The notes under the pieces were generated by a model. It was not told the DNA's origin. It saw only the letters and a list, made by a program, of their open reading frames with translations, and did not search any database. From the NCBI GenBank assembly GCA_022578965.1, contig MU400771.1:1-49019 (forward strand): DNA of 49,019 nt. The letters are read 5' to 3'. This document shows positions 23,114 to 35,254 of the stretch, in pieces; positions within the stretch are counted from its first letter, which is position 1; each line of letters begins with the position of its first letter. The stretch comes from Xylaria sp. FL1777. Taxonomy: Eukaryota; Ascomycota; Sordariomycetes; Xylariales; Xylariaceae. The position numbers and the translations under genes were made by a program.

Positions 23114-23737
23114 ACTCCCCTTTCTCAAGAATGAGTTAAATATTCGCTTACTATAAGTGGCAACCTTCTAACGCCTGGATTCTTATAGTGAAGGCAATCT
23201 CGGCGGGCACTGATAGGAGACGAGGAGAGGGCACGGCATGGATAACGTCGAGGGAAAGGGGCGACGATGGCAGCGAGAAGAACATTCTTCCAAGGGCCGG
23301 GATTGTACAGACTAGCACATTTGCTGTTGAATATCCAGAAGAAACGGACCCAGCGGCATCGACTCATAAAAGCCGACTGCCTTCGGGGCTGTGTTGATCA
23401 ATATAGTAAAATACCTACAGTACTTACAGTACTTACAGTACTTACAGTACTTACAATAAGCAAGTGTCGGGTAGTGCCGGACGGTTACCATCTTATCTTA
23501 TGCGGGGAAGCGGAGAAGAGAACATGCATTCAAGCTTGTCCGCTTACCTACCTAGGTAAGTATAAATAGGTACCTAGTATTTACAAACCCCCACCCGCTT
23601 ACTTACCCATAACCCCTCGTCCTCGTCTCGATACAATCGGACTTATCTGTTGGTATATACTTATACTGTTATATAATTTTAACTCGTGAAGTCTTGCATC
23701 TGCTATCTTCGATCTTAAATCCTAAGGGTTTGGTAAA
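23114..23737. promoter_or_regulatory. Intergenic, TMLH promoter region, with 9-bp repeat
   Basis: This 624 bp stretch lies upstream of the trimethyllysine dioxygenase gene. It contains the TACAGTACT tandem repeat at 23416-23455 and a TACCTA/CCTAGG cluster at 23545-23578. No gene is recognisable. Confidence 0.45.
23416..23455. repeat. TACAGTACT tandem repeat, 9-bp unit
   Basis: Four exact copies of TACAGTACT plus a partial fifth, about 280 bp upstream of the trimethyllysine dioxygenase start. Each unit contains the palindrome AGTACT. Confidence 0.9.
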
Positions 23738-25719
23738 ATGAAGGTGCCAAGAGTACCGTTTCCTACGCCCATAAGTGCTCTTCGGTAAGTCGCCATTGGC
23801 CGAGACGCCTCCTTACCTCTGAGCACCGCCTAAACCGTGTTTCTATAGCCTGTGTAGCCGGCCCCTAAGAAGGTACTCGGCACAGGCATCAGCGTCCCAA
23901 TCTCCTAAACAGAGATGGACTTCACTACGGGAAGCGCCTATGTATCTGGAGACTCCAAGGGGTCTAATCTTCAAGTCTACAAATGAGAAGACTCTGTATG
24001 TACAAAAGAGCTAGGAGCCCCTGATTACTACTAGACTGCAAGGAAATATTGTTAATCACAACCAGTCCCTACTTTTGGCTAAGGTTTGTCGTGTCAAGCT
24101 TGATAATGCGATTGATTGGCGTCGCTCATGGTCTCAAGGGATAACTGCCGATGCAACTCGTGCGTTAACCAAGCTACGAGACAGCGAAACTTCGATATCT
24201 TTGAGGTAAACTATAATACCGCCGTGGCATAAAATTACAAAAATTACAGCCAATACTAAGTACATACCTAAGTTACCTGACAATATCAAACCATCTCGAG
24301 TGATAGCCAACGAGTCTGGACTCGAGATCCAGTGTATGTTATAATCACATCTCTCGGCACCGTAGCTGTTCTAATTGGCTGTAGGGTCTCACGACTCCCA
24401 TGTAAGCTTTTATAGGTGGGATTTTCTTGAGACATACATCAAAGGTGATCGGCCGGAGCCCGAAGATGTTCAGTTAGTATTATCTCTCTGCACTGCTTTT
24501 CTGTCTCGGTCGAGACCTGAACTTAATAAAAACCACCAGGGTTGAATATTTCGGAGCCGAAGGACATCCCAACTCAAGTATAGAGTATGGGGACTTCACG
24601 AAGAACGAGACACGCGCCGTTGGACGGTTGACGGATACGATCGTGTGTACACCACATTAAACCTGCCTCGAATTGCAACACCTTTGCTAACTATTGATAT
24701 AGAGGCGGAAAGGCTTCGCTTTCGTTACCGGCGTTCCAACAGAGTCAGCTAATGCGACTAAAGAATTACTCGAAAAGATTGCTTTCATACGTGTAACACA
24801 TTATGGTGGCTTCTACGTTTTTATCCCAAATCTAGCTCTCGCGGATACGGCGTATACCAATGAAGCCTTACCTGTGCAGTAAGTCTCCTACGGTGTTTAT
24901 CTACCTGCTTTTCGCTCTCACATATAACGGCTCGTTGCCGCTGTATTCTCGAACTCTTGCTGAGAATTTGACTATGTACGGCAACCACTGACTCTTGATT
25001 TCGGACAGTACGGACAACGCTTACTTCAGTGATCCCTCTGGGCTTCAAGCTTTTCATCTTCTCTCACATACGGATCCCAGCTCCCCCAAAGGCTCCGGAG
25101 CAAGCTTAGGAGGACGGTCCATGCTCGTTGATGGCTTCCACGCTGCTAGAATACTCCGAGAAGAAAGTCCAGAATCGCTGAAAATCTTGGCCAGCTTTGG
25201 ACTTTCTTGCCATGCAAGCGGAAACGAGGGTATCACTATAACTCCCGACAAGCTGTATCCGGTGCTTGAATGTGACTCCACCACGAACACGGTGCATCGT
25301 ATTAGGTGGAACAAAAGTGACCGAGGGGTGCTTCCGCTTTCGGATAACGCAATGGAATGGTATAAGGCGGCAAGGAAATGGGACGAGATTCTGAGACGGG
25401 AGGAAGTCGTCTATCGGTTTCAGCTCGAGCCTGGCGTACTCCTGAGTGAGTTTACACATCCAAGTTCAATGTTCTCGACACTGACACTTTATATCAAGTC
25501 TTCGACAACTGGAGAGTGTTGCACGGTAGGGAGGCCTTTACGGGGATAAGAAAGATGTGTGGTGGCTATAGTAAGTGTCGTCAAACTGCTGTGTCGTGTG
25601 TATGGCCGGCCGGCTAATCAGCCACTGCTCATCTAGTCAACCGCGACGATTGGTATTCGCAATGGAGGAACACGAACTATCCCAAAAGCAAAGTCTTCAG
25701 GCAAGTCATTGGTGAATAG
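23738..25719 (+). CDS. TMLH: Trimethyllysine dioxygenase (carnitine biosynthesis)
   Basis: Eleven exons add up to 1,326 bp, 441 residues: 23738-23784, 23849-23999, 24043-24083, 24139-24205, 24273-24333, 24385-24472, 24540-24642, 24703-24878, 25009-25445, 25499-25570, 25637-25719. The enzyme hydroxylates N-trimethyllysine with 2-oxoglutarate and Fe(II), the first step to carnitine. The N-terminus is basic and Ser/Arg-rich, fitting a mitochondrial presequence. The DUF971-like zinc domain reads FWLRDNCRCNSCVN. The TauD-type core has the iron ligands HTD (about residues 245-247) and His399 in NWRVLHG, plus GIRKMCGGYINRDDW for 2-oxoglutarate. IAFIRVTHYGGFY is a strong family signature. All joins are phase-consistent. 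The weakest is the third exon, which needs a 43-bp intron at 24000-24042, shorter than usual; an error or mutation there is possible. Confidence 0.92.
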
Positions 25720-26698
25720 ATGCATGCATGAATCATTATGCAGTGGCTTCCTTACTCATCGGCATCTGCCTCATGAATGGGCGACAGGAAGGGCTAAGTA
25801 TGCAAGGGCTTGGAGGTAGACTCAATTTAGCAATATTCTTCTATGATGCCAAGGTCCATTTGGCCCCTCGGAAGCCTTCCGGTGACAAGGCTGGAATCCT
25901 AAACACTATTTCGGCCGAGACCCTTTGTTCCACCGTACTGCGTATACGTAGATAGCGCGTTCGACCTCTCTTCAGCATACGATCTCGTGCAGGTCTTCTA
26001 AGCAGCAATAGATTTCCCGTCCAACATGGGCCTCTGTTGTTGATCCAAACCTGTCATTTTATCATCACACAGGCACACATGATGGAATCACCTGCAGATA
26101 CCTACAGAATACCCTGCATACAGCCCTGTCCCAACGGTATAGACGCCCCCACAGCTTCCGGGAATCCGTCTCCCCCCCTCCTGTTCATCCCGGCCTCCAA
26201 TCGGTGGGATTCAACTCGCTAATCAGAGCCTGATAACGAGGGCTCGGCATCGAATCCGTCTCGGCACCTTCGAGCAATCAGCGGCGTTATCCGCGGCAAC
26301 TACTGTAGTAGTGCAGATGCTGCATATAGCTGCCGGGGTTTTCGGGACTAGAAGCTCTTGAAAGATTCACTGCACACAGCATCACGTTTCTTGATTCGGT
26401 CAGTCACCTTACATGAGGCATTAACTTTAGTAACAGTCACCATGTCGTTTTTGCAAACCCCTCCACCTGAAGTGAAGTGAAATGGCGTGCTTATAAGAGC
26501 TTAAAAGACGGATAGATAAAATGTTGACTTACGGAGTTCTATCCATACATCTAATATACACTCCGTAGCTCTCTCCCAAGCATCGGATCTTCTAACGGAC
26601 CATATCTGTGTTACCTGGCTTGTTTGCTATAACCTCAGTCACTTGCATTTTTACAGATTTCGAGTCACGTAGATTGCGAGTACAAGACTAACTTTAAG
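25720..26698. promoter_or_regulatory. Intergenic upstream of the SDR gene
   Basis: This 979 bp stretch contains open frames of at most 75 codons without recognisable similarity. It should hold the 3' UTR of trimethyllysine dioxygenase and the SDR promoter. No repeats or RNA genes are seen. Confidence 0.4.
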
Positions 26699-27860
<1,162 letters not shown>

Positions 27861-29071
27861 ACAGAGGGAGAATGCGGAAATGGAAAAAAAAAAGAAAAGG
27901 CGCTGTCGGAATCATACGTAATACTAATCATTACGAAGTCCTACAGTCCTTAAAATCAGTGCTCATTGCAGCTCAGAGCTCAGGCAGCAGCAGGTGACCG
28001 GGTTCCGGGTGCGCCTAGTGTTCAGCCTTGTGCTATTTCTACTAGCCTACAGATAGATCCCTCCAAACTCTAGTAGGTACCTGTACCTGGCAGCAAGGTT
28101 ATTTTATGTAAACTTGGGCTATCTATCTATCCCTCAATGAACTAGTATCTACATTTATACTACCAGCATAATTGTCAAAACCTGCTGTGCGGCAATATGA
28201 ATACTGTAATATTTTTTATACAGTTTATGTCGAACCTGGAGCTATCCCTTGAAGTTATGTATATACTTATGTAAATACGCAGTAGGTAAATTGATTGGAG
28301 CTCTGCTTCTAGCGTACTGCGTAAGCGGCTGGAACAATCGCCCCCCAAACAACCCCATCAGTACCTACGTAAGTATGTACTACTTGCTCCTGTCATCACA
28401 GAGAAGCATACAAGGGATACAAGGGAGTATCGAGCCTTACTGAGCACATTAGGTAGTATAGCACTGTTACCTTATACCTGGTAGCAAGTGCCCACCTATA
28501 GGCTATTGAACATCTCCCATCACAATTTACTCCTGGATCTTACCCCACGTCTGCCCATGCTAGTATACATAGGTACGGGTACTTGGAAAGAAAGAGCAGT
28601 TAGATCGGGGGGCAACTCACTTTTTGCCCGCTTTCTGTTTTCGCCGCCCAATCGCCTATTGGCAATAAGGTAGGTACCTACATCAGTCTAGACTACCTAC
28701 CTACATACCTACCTCCCTAATGTACCTACTTAGACCAACCTACATAAGTATAAGTAGGCAAGCCTGATGAACTAAAACTACCTACCTTACTTGTTGCTGC
28801 AGCCGGTAGCCCTCCCCTTCTAGCCCTCGTGCCGCCATCCCCCCCTTGTCACCCTCACTTTCCCACTAGACTGACTACCTAACCTATTGCCTTTAAACTT
28901 GACAACTAATCTTTGAATCATTTTCTGCGAAACACAGCCCACCTGAAGAAGTCTAATCTAAAACATTGCATTTGCCCATCCACAGCATCGCTTATTGGCA
29001 GCAAGTCGCGCGCGAGAGAGAAAAACCAGACGTCGTCCTGCACCGGCGCAGCCCACCGCCCACCGCCCAAC
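27861..29071. promoter_or_regulatory. Calcineurin A upstream region, dense in TACCTA motifs
   Basis: This 1.2 kb stretch lies between the SDR stop and the calcineurin start. It starts with a 10-A tract at about 27883-27893. It carries TACCTA-type motifs at 28073-28088, 28361-28378 and very densely at 28670-28790. No gene is recognisable. Confidence 0.5.
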
Positions 29072-31089
29072 ATGGACGCTGGAGGCGAACAAGTCCCGCC
29101 CGCCCACGACGAGGAGCAGCAACAACAGCAGCAACAGCTAGAGCAGCACCAGCAGCCGCAGCGCAATGCCCAGGTCGACAATGCGATTCGCGCAATCCGC
29201 CAGAAGAAGCCGCTGCCCGAGATCGACTTCACCATCCATACCATGGAAGATGGCTCGCAGGTCAACACCACCGAACGGGTCTGCAAAGGTACTCCCTGCC
29301 CTGACCCAGCCCATCGTCCGCCGGTCTGCCCCGCCACGGCCGAACCGCGTCGTCTGCGGACATGCACACGACTGAGTGAATGGTTGACCGTGATCGCTGA
29401 TCTGACTGTGCATCTACAGAGGTCCAGGCCCCGGCCATGTTCAAGCCCACCGACGAGCAGTTCTTCGAGGACGACTCCCACACCAAGCCCAACATCACCT
29501 TTCTGAAGCAGCACTTCTACCGCGAGGGCCGCCTGACCGACGAGCAAGCCTTGTGGATCATTAAGATGGGCACCGACCTCCTACGCCAGGAACCGAACCT
29601 CCTCGAGATGGATGCTCCCATCACCGTGTGCGGTGACGTCCATGGCCAGTACTACGATCTCATGAAGCTATTCGAAGTTGGCGGCGACCCTGCGGAAACT
29701 AGGTATCTGTTTTTGGGCGACTACGTGGACCGAGGCTACTTTAGCATAGAATGCGTCCTCTACCTGTGGTCCCTCAAGATACACTATCCCAAAACCCTCT
29801 GGCTGCTGCGTGGAAACCACGAGTGTCGCCATCTGACCGATTATTTCACTTTCAAGCTCGAGTGCAAGCACAAGTATTCCGAGGCCATCTACGAGGCCTG
29901 CATGGAGTCCTTCTGTAGCCTCCCGCTTGCCGCCGTTATGAACAAACAATTTTTGTGTATTCACGGAGGTCTTAGCCCGGAACTGCATACTCTCGACGAC
30001 TTGCGCAATGTTAGTCACCGTAATTACCTAGTCTGACTCTGTTTGACTGTTTGCCCTCAATCAATTGTGTACTAACTCTCCTATAGATCGATCGTTTCCG
30101 CGAACCGCCTACCCAAGGCTTGATGTGTGACATCCTCTGGGCTGATCCTCTCGAAGATTTTGGCCAGGAGAAAACTAACGAGTATTTCATGCATAATCAT
30201 GTGCGAGGCTGTTCTTATTTTTTCTCGTACCACGCCGCTTGCAACTTCTTGGAGAAAAACAACTTGCTGTCTATCATCCGAGCCCACGAAGCCCAAGATG
30301 CCGGTTATCGAATGTACCGTAAAACCCGTACCACCGGCTTTCCGAGTGTCATGACTATCTTTTCTGCGCCTAATTATCTGGACGTCTATAACAACAAGGC
30401 GGCGGTATTGAAGTACGAGAACAACGTTATGAACATTCGACAATTCAACTGCACGCCACATCCTTACTGGCTCCCCAACTTTATGGATGTGTTTACTTGG
30501 TCTCTACCTTTTGTAGGAGAAAAAATTACAGACATGCTTATTGCTATACTTAGTACCTGCTCTGAAGAAGAACTCCGTCAAACAGACACCCCTTCGTCAA
30601 CCGCTGGCCCGCATTCTCCTCCCCTTGCAAGCCCAGCTGATGCGTCGTTAGAGGCGAGGAAACGTGCTGTCAAAAACAAAATCCTAGCGATTGGGCGCAT
30701 GTCCCGAGTTTTCAATGTCCTCCGTGAGGAGTCGGAAAGGGTCACTGAGCTCAAGACCGTTTCTGGTGGGCGATTACCCGCGGGCACCTTGATGCTTGGC
30801 GCCGAGGGAATCAAGAACGCGATCACAAGCTTCGAAGATGCCAGAAAAGTTGATTTACAGAACGAGAGATTGCCACCAAGTCACGAAGAGGTCGTAAAGA
30901 CCCAAGAGGAGGAACGTCAACAGGCTTTGGAGCGGGCCTCTCGGGAAGCCGAGAATGACACAAAGCTGCATTCGCTTTCTAGGAGACTTAGCATGTAAGC
31001 ACATACCTACCCATCAGCCCGTTCCCTTTTTTTCTCGTTTGCATATACATGTTTTCTAACACGTATGTAGGGATCGCAAGCGAACATGA
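29072..31089 (+). CDS. CNA1: Calcineurin catalytic subunit A (PP2B)
   Basis: Exons 29072-29288, 29420-30009, 30087-30994 and 31071-31089 give 577 residues. This Ca2+/calmodulin-dependent Ser/Thr phosphatase acts on Crz1-type factors in stress and growth. The N-terminus has Gln-rich tracts ([14 protein letters not shown]). The metallophosphatase core shows [10 protein letters not shown] (about residue 142), GDYVDRGYF and RGNHECRHL, then [10 protein letters not shown]. The calcineurin B-binding helix ([16 protein letters not shown]) follows. The calmodulin-binding region is [20 protein letters not shown], and the autoinhibitory segment is [19 protein letters not shown]. The protein is therefore full length and should be regulated normally. 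The last intron (30995-31070) has a GTAAGC donor, a TTCTAAC branch and a TGTAG acceptor. It changes the end from a stop at 30998 to a short basic DRKRT end. Confidence 0.97.
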
Positions 31090-32185
31090 AGTGCCGTATT
31101 TTATATACTAGCAAGCGTTCGGTAAACGAATGACTATGGATTAAACGATACGGTTTAGACTATTGTACCAGTTAGTCACCCTAAAATGTGATCTGCCCTC
31201 CGGCTTATTAAGGGCGACGCTTTCCTAACCGACTTGGTAATACCTGAAATTCGATGTGAGATTCTCCAACGCATTAACACGAAGGAGCCAAGGAGGCTCG
31301 CAAAAGGAAGGTTATTCTTCGATATGACTTACGACTTGTTTGGACTGGAACGGAGACGCGGACAACGGCCAACTACAAGGATGCTTTCAATTAAAGCAGA
31401 AAACGAGATATTAAGACAGCCGCACATGTATGATGCTAGCGTTGGCAACCTGTCAACCCATTCATAAGAACTCTATTAGTGAAGACTGCTTCTTCAAACA
31501 ATGTGCCGTGCTTCTGGGTAATTGATACAAGTAGATGATTGCTTTCCCCCCTCCTTTTCCTTTATCGGGAGGGTATTATGGTGAGAGACACTGCTGTATT
31601 CATGCGCAGCAGAGAGCGAATATAAATGGCATCCATAGATCGAAAGTAAGGATTGCTGTACTCCGCAGACGATACATTCGCTGCACACTGCCCCGCGCCG
31701 CGAGGTGGATAACAAGTAGATACATCATCAGACAGCCACATCGCCACCTTATTGAACAGCTTCTCCTCACTCCTCCTTCAGATGCGGGGCAGCTATTACC
31801 GCAACATGTGTTCACGACAGGCGAAGCATGTTTCAGGTATGCCTCTCCAACCAGTTCGAGAGACCCTGTTGCTGTTGAGTAGTGCCGGTGGATGCTCTAC
31901 GGAAGACGGTAGCCGTTTTTGCAGCCGTCTCTCGTGAATATATCTATCCGTCTCCGCGTATACGAATACCTTACGTCACTAGATATTTGACTTTTAATTG
32001 TTATTAAACTTGTGATCCCAAGTATCGATAGTTGCTATTGAATTGACTTGTTCGTTCAATTAATTGGTCTAGGAATTCGAGATATTCAACCAACAGCAAA
32101 AGGCATTGACAATTCAACAACAGCGTATACCTCATCTTCTCGTGTGCATTAAACTAGACAAACTCAGACCATATCTACCAAAACT
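31090..32185. other. Intergenic, 1.1 kb
   Basis: The region holds the calcineurin 3' UTR and the cyclase-family promoter. Open frames are shorter than 120 codons and overlap each other on both strands without similarity to anything I recognise. Confidence 0.45.
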
Positions 32186-33718
32186 ATGGCGCCCCCCGTC
32201 TCGGGATTCAAGCTTAATGCGAACGGCGTGCCGGACTTCGACGCCCTCCCCCTACGCCCAGGAGACCCGCGCCGCGCCGCCTGGGGTTTATACGGCGAGA
32301 AGGACGAGCTCGGCTTCTTGAACCGGCTTACAGACGAGAGGGTCGCAGCCGCGGCGAAGGAGGAGATCAAGTCGGGAAAGCGGTAGGTGGTTTGCTCTAT
32401 GAGTCATAAATCTCCATTGGCCCATCCATGCACACCTATTTAGTTGATACCGGAGAGTTGAGAGAGAGAGACCATAATAACAAACAACTATTTCAGAATC
32501 TCCCTAAACTGGCCCCTGGACGCCCAGGCGCAAGGAAAGACGTTCTTCGAGCGCGCCGCCTTCCACAGGGAGCTCAAATCCAAGGCGCCGCACACCGTCA
32601 ACGACGACATATGGACCTTCAACTCGCAGGTCTCTACGCAGTGGGACGGCCTGCGCCACTTCGGGTATCAGGACGCGAAGCGCTTCTATAATGGCGTCGC
32701 GCAGGAAGATATCCATCACGTTGATGAGAAGACTGGTGAGAGGAGCACGATTTTGGGGATCCAGGGTACGTGCATGTCTTTTATGTTCTCTTTCTTTTCA
32801 TGCCTTTGTTAAATCCGGTATGGCATGTCGCAAATAAAGTAGTTGATGCTTGGAGTCCGGGGACGTTTCACGCAGTAGTTATGGCTCGTTGGTGGCGGTT
32901 TGAAGGAAGACGTCAATACATATAAAGACAATAAATGAAACGAGGAAGAACGAGTCTAACTGCGGGTATATATAGCCTGGGCCGAACAAGGAATCGTGGG
33001 CCGTGGCGTTCTGGTAGATTATCACAGCTGGCGGACGTCTCCCGAAGGACAGGCAAAGGCTAAAGTCCAAAATTATGATTCCTTCGAGTCTGTTTCTATC
33101 CCACTCGAGGATCTCGAGGCGTGTCTGAAGGCGCAAGGCACAGAGCTCAAGTTTGGCGATATTTTGTTCATTCGCTCCGGTAAGTTCACATTCACTCATT
33201 CATTAATCACCTCCCCTATCTTCGGCACCCCCTGAATCGTAACCGTCTCTGGACTGCCCCCAAAACATGATATAACCAATCATCAAACCATCGAATCCCA
33301 TCCCATCATGCAAGATCATCCAGCCTGCGCCTTTTGCTAATCAATTACGATTCTCCCAGGATTCATGGCCGCGCTGCCGACCAAAACCGAAGCCGAGCTC
33401 TCGACGGCCCGGGCCACCCAACCGCACCACTTCGGCGGCGTGGAGCAGTCGGAGGAGATGCTGCGGTGGATCTGGGACCACTTCGCCGCCGTGGCGGGCG
33501 ACCAGCCGTCGTTCGAGCGCTGGCCGCCGATGCAGTCCTGGTACCTGCACGAGGTGCTCCTCGGCGGCTGGGGCTGCCCCATCGGCGAGCTCTTCGACCT
33601 CGAGAAGCTCGCCGAGCACTGCCGCTCCGAAGGCCGCTGGTCCTTCTTCGTCAGTAGCGAGCCGTGTAATGTCCCAGGAGGCGTCGCGAGCCCGCCGAAT
33701 GTGTTGGCTATTTTCTAG
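32186..33718 (+). CDS. Cyclase-family (kynurenine formamidase-like) hydrolase
   Basis: Four exons (32186-32382, 32497-32765, 32976-33179, 33360-33718) give 342 residues. The fold follows the cyclase family (Pfam PF04199), which includes bacterial kynurenine formamidase and polyketide cyclases. The opening FDALPLRPGDPRRAAWG and ELGFLNRLTDERVA are typical of the fungal clade. At the usual metal site HxGTHxDxxxH the protein has NSQVSTQWDGLRH, so the first two histidines are replaced by Gln while Asp and the last His remain. Downstream are IVGRGVLVDYHSW, LKFGDILFIRSGFM and YLHEVLLGGWGCPIGELFD. Function is unknown; activity may be altered if zinc or manganese binding changes. The last exon is GC-rich. 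All joins are phase-consistent. Confidence 0.88.
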
Positions 33719-34432
33719 GTAGGGTGAGGTAAGGGGTTGAACGGACGTGTTTGTTGGGGGCGTTTTGGGGTGGGTGTAATGGTGACTGATGATTTGCACT
33801 TGAGGATAGTCTTAGGAAGCGCCAAGTCAATTTGTCATAGTGTTTGAAGGGATAGCTATCTTGCAGATGTAGCGAGTCGAGTGATCATCACTCGTTTCAT
33901 GTTGTCGTGCAACTGGATAATCGTGGAAAATACTCTGTTCTAATAGTGTTGTATGGTCAGTTGTGCCTTCGAACACGTCGATTCTCTCAGACTGAAACTG
34001 CAGCGATGTTTCCTACAACCTCCTTTTAACTCCATTAGCAACGTGCCCGCGTATCGCGACGTACACCTTCTTCCCCCCGCTCTTCGGCAACGTAATGGAC
34101 GTCGAACTAGCCAGTGTCGTGTCGTGTCGTGTCGTGTCGTGTGACCGCCCGCCAAACGAGGCTGCAGTAGTTCTAAGTATGTTTGCTCATATGTCACTGA
34201 AATACCAAGCACATCTAAAGAGGAAACCTTCTTCCCCTTTTGAGAGTTGTTCTAATTATATAGATTTCGTCTTAAGCTACAGTAATCACTCTTGACAACT
34301 TACTATAACGGAGAAATACACTGCCCAAGCGACGTAGATGCTCTTAAACGCATGCTTTATCCCACGCCGTCTATATCTTTTCTAATTATATGATTTTATA
34401 TCTCTTAGTGACACCATATTTGGGGTCAATTC
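33719..34432. other. Convergent 3' region with GTGTC microsatellite
   Basis: This 714 bp stretch lies between the cyclase-family gene and the HAD phosphatase gene, which converge. It contains a GTGTC pentanucleotide repeat. No gene is recognisable. Confidence 0.45.
34114..34143. repeat. GTGTC pentanucleotide microsatellite
   Basis: About six uninterrupted copies of GTGTC in a convergent intergenic region. Confidence 0.9.
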
Positions 34433-35254
34433 CTAGGCTTCTCGAAGCAAAATACCGTATTTCTCATAAGGGAAGTTCTCAAGACTGGGGAGTTGCTCTG
34501 CCCATCCATCACCGAGCTGTCCAAGCTGCTCCTCCTCCCCAATGGGAACTAGTCCGATCCTCCCAGCCAGAACATCAGCTTCTTTGCCAACGTACTCGTT
34601 AAGCAGGGCCGGGTGAGGGATCCACACCGTCCTCATGCCAGCTCTTCGGCCGGCTTCGACGCCGAGCACGCTGTCTTCGAAAACGAGACATTCCCTCGGC
34701 GTGATCTTAGGGACGCCATCCGGAAGGGCCTCGTTAATACACTGCAATGCAAGCAGGTAGATATCGGGAGCCGGCTTTCCGTGGCGTACACGCGCGTCGT
34801 CGCCGAGCACACGATGCTCGGTGGGGATAAGATCGATCAAGGCCGCCGTGGCGGGCACCTTTATCTTCAGATCGAAGGTCCCTCGCATGCTACTGGTCGC
34901 AAGCGCCATCTGCACGGGATATCCGTCTGTGTTCTTTGCCGTCTTCAGATCTCCTAGAAGCATCTGGACGCCGGGGAGGGGCGCGCACTCGGGGAAGTGA
35001 ATGCGCTGCTGCTCGGTCTGCTCCTGCTTGAATTGTGCCCTGGATATGGGGAGCTGCGCCCAGTTGTGGAATGTGTCGCCGTTTGTCGAGCCTGGTATTC
35101 CCATCATCTGTGCCTTGATGGACCATGGGAGAGGCGGGCGGCCATATTTCTCTAGTACTATGTTTGCGCACTTGGTGTACAGGTCTTCGGTGTTGATTAG
35201 AAGACCATCCATGTCGAATAGACAGGCCCGGACGGGCGGAAAATCGGGCGCCAT
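34433..35254 (-). CDS. HAD-superfamily phosphatase (HDHD1/pseudouridine-5'-phosphatase-like)
   Basis: A single-exon gene of 273 residues. All four HAD motifs are present in order. Motif I is ACLFDMDGLLINTED with the nucleophile and acid Asp pair. Motif II lies in QMALATSSM. Motif III is the Lys of HGKPAPDIYL. Motif IV is CLVFEDSVLGVEAGRRAG. The helical cap between motifs I and II (about residues 25-90, including MMGIPGSTNGDTF) is of the C1 type. The relatives are the small sugar- or nucleotide-phosphatases related to human HDHD1, yeast Gpp1/Gpp2 and Dog2. The DGLLxNTE start and the cap length favour HDHD1. The substrate cannot be deduced. The start is the first ATG with no intron needed, and the C-terminus ends NFPYEKYGILLREA. 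Confidence 0.9.
   Translation of the reverse strand: MAPDFPPVRACLFDMDGLLINTEDLYTKCANIVLEKYGRPPLPWSIKAQMMGIPGSTNGDTFHNWAQLPISRAQFKQEQTEQQRIHFPECAPLPGVQMLLGDLKTAKNTDGYPVQMALATSSMRGTFDLKIKVPATAALIDLIPTEHRVLGDDARVRHGKPAPDIYLLALQCINEALPDGVPKITPRECLVFEDSVLGVEAGRRAGMRTVWIPHPALLNEYVGKEADVLAGRIGLVPIGEEEQLGQLGDGWAEQLPSLENFPYEKYGILLREA

Noticed and set aside
25728..25955. A 75-codon plus-strand frame after trimethyllysine dioxygenase.
   Set aside because: Starts inside the likely 3' UTR, low similarity to any protein, and no splice signals of note.
28918..29547. A 209-codon minus-strand frame across the calcineurin start.
   Set aside because: It mirrors GC-rich calcineurin exons and poly-Gln codons. 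The plus strand carries the conserved protein.
33341..33799. A 152-codon minus-strand frame over the last cyclase exon.
   Set aside because: A shadow of a GC-rich exon with strong codon bias; the sense strand matches the family.
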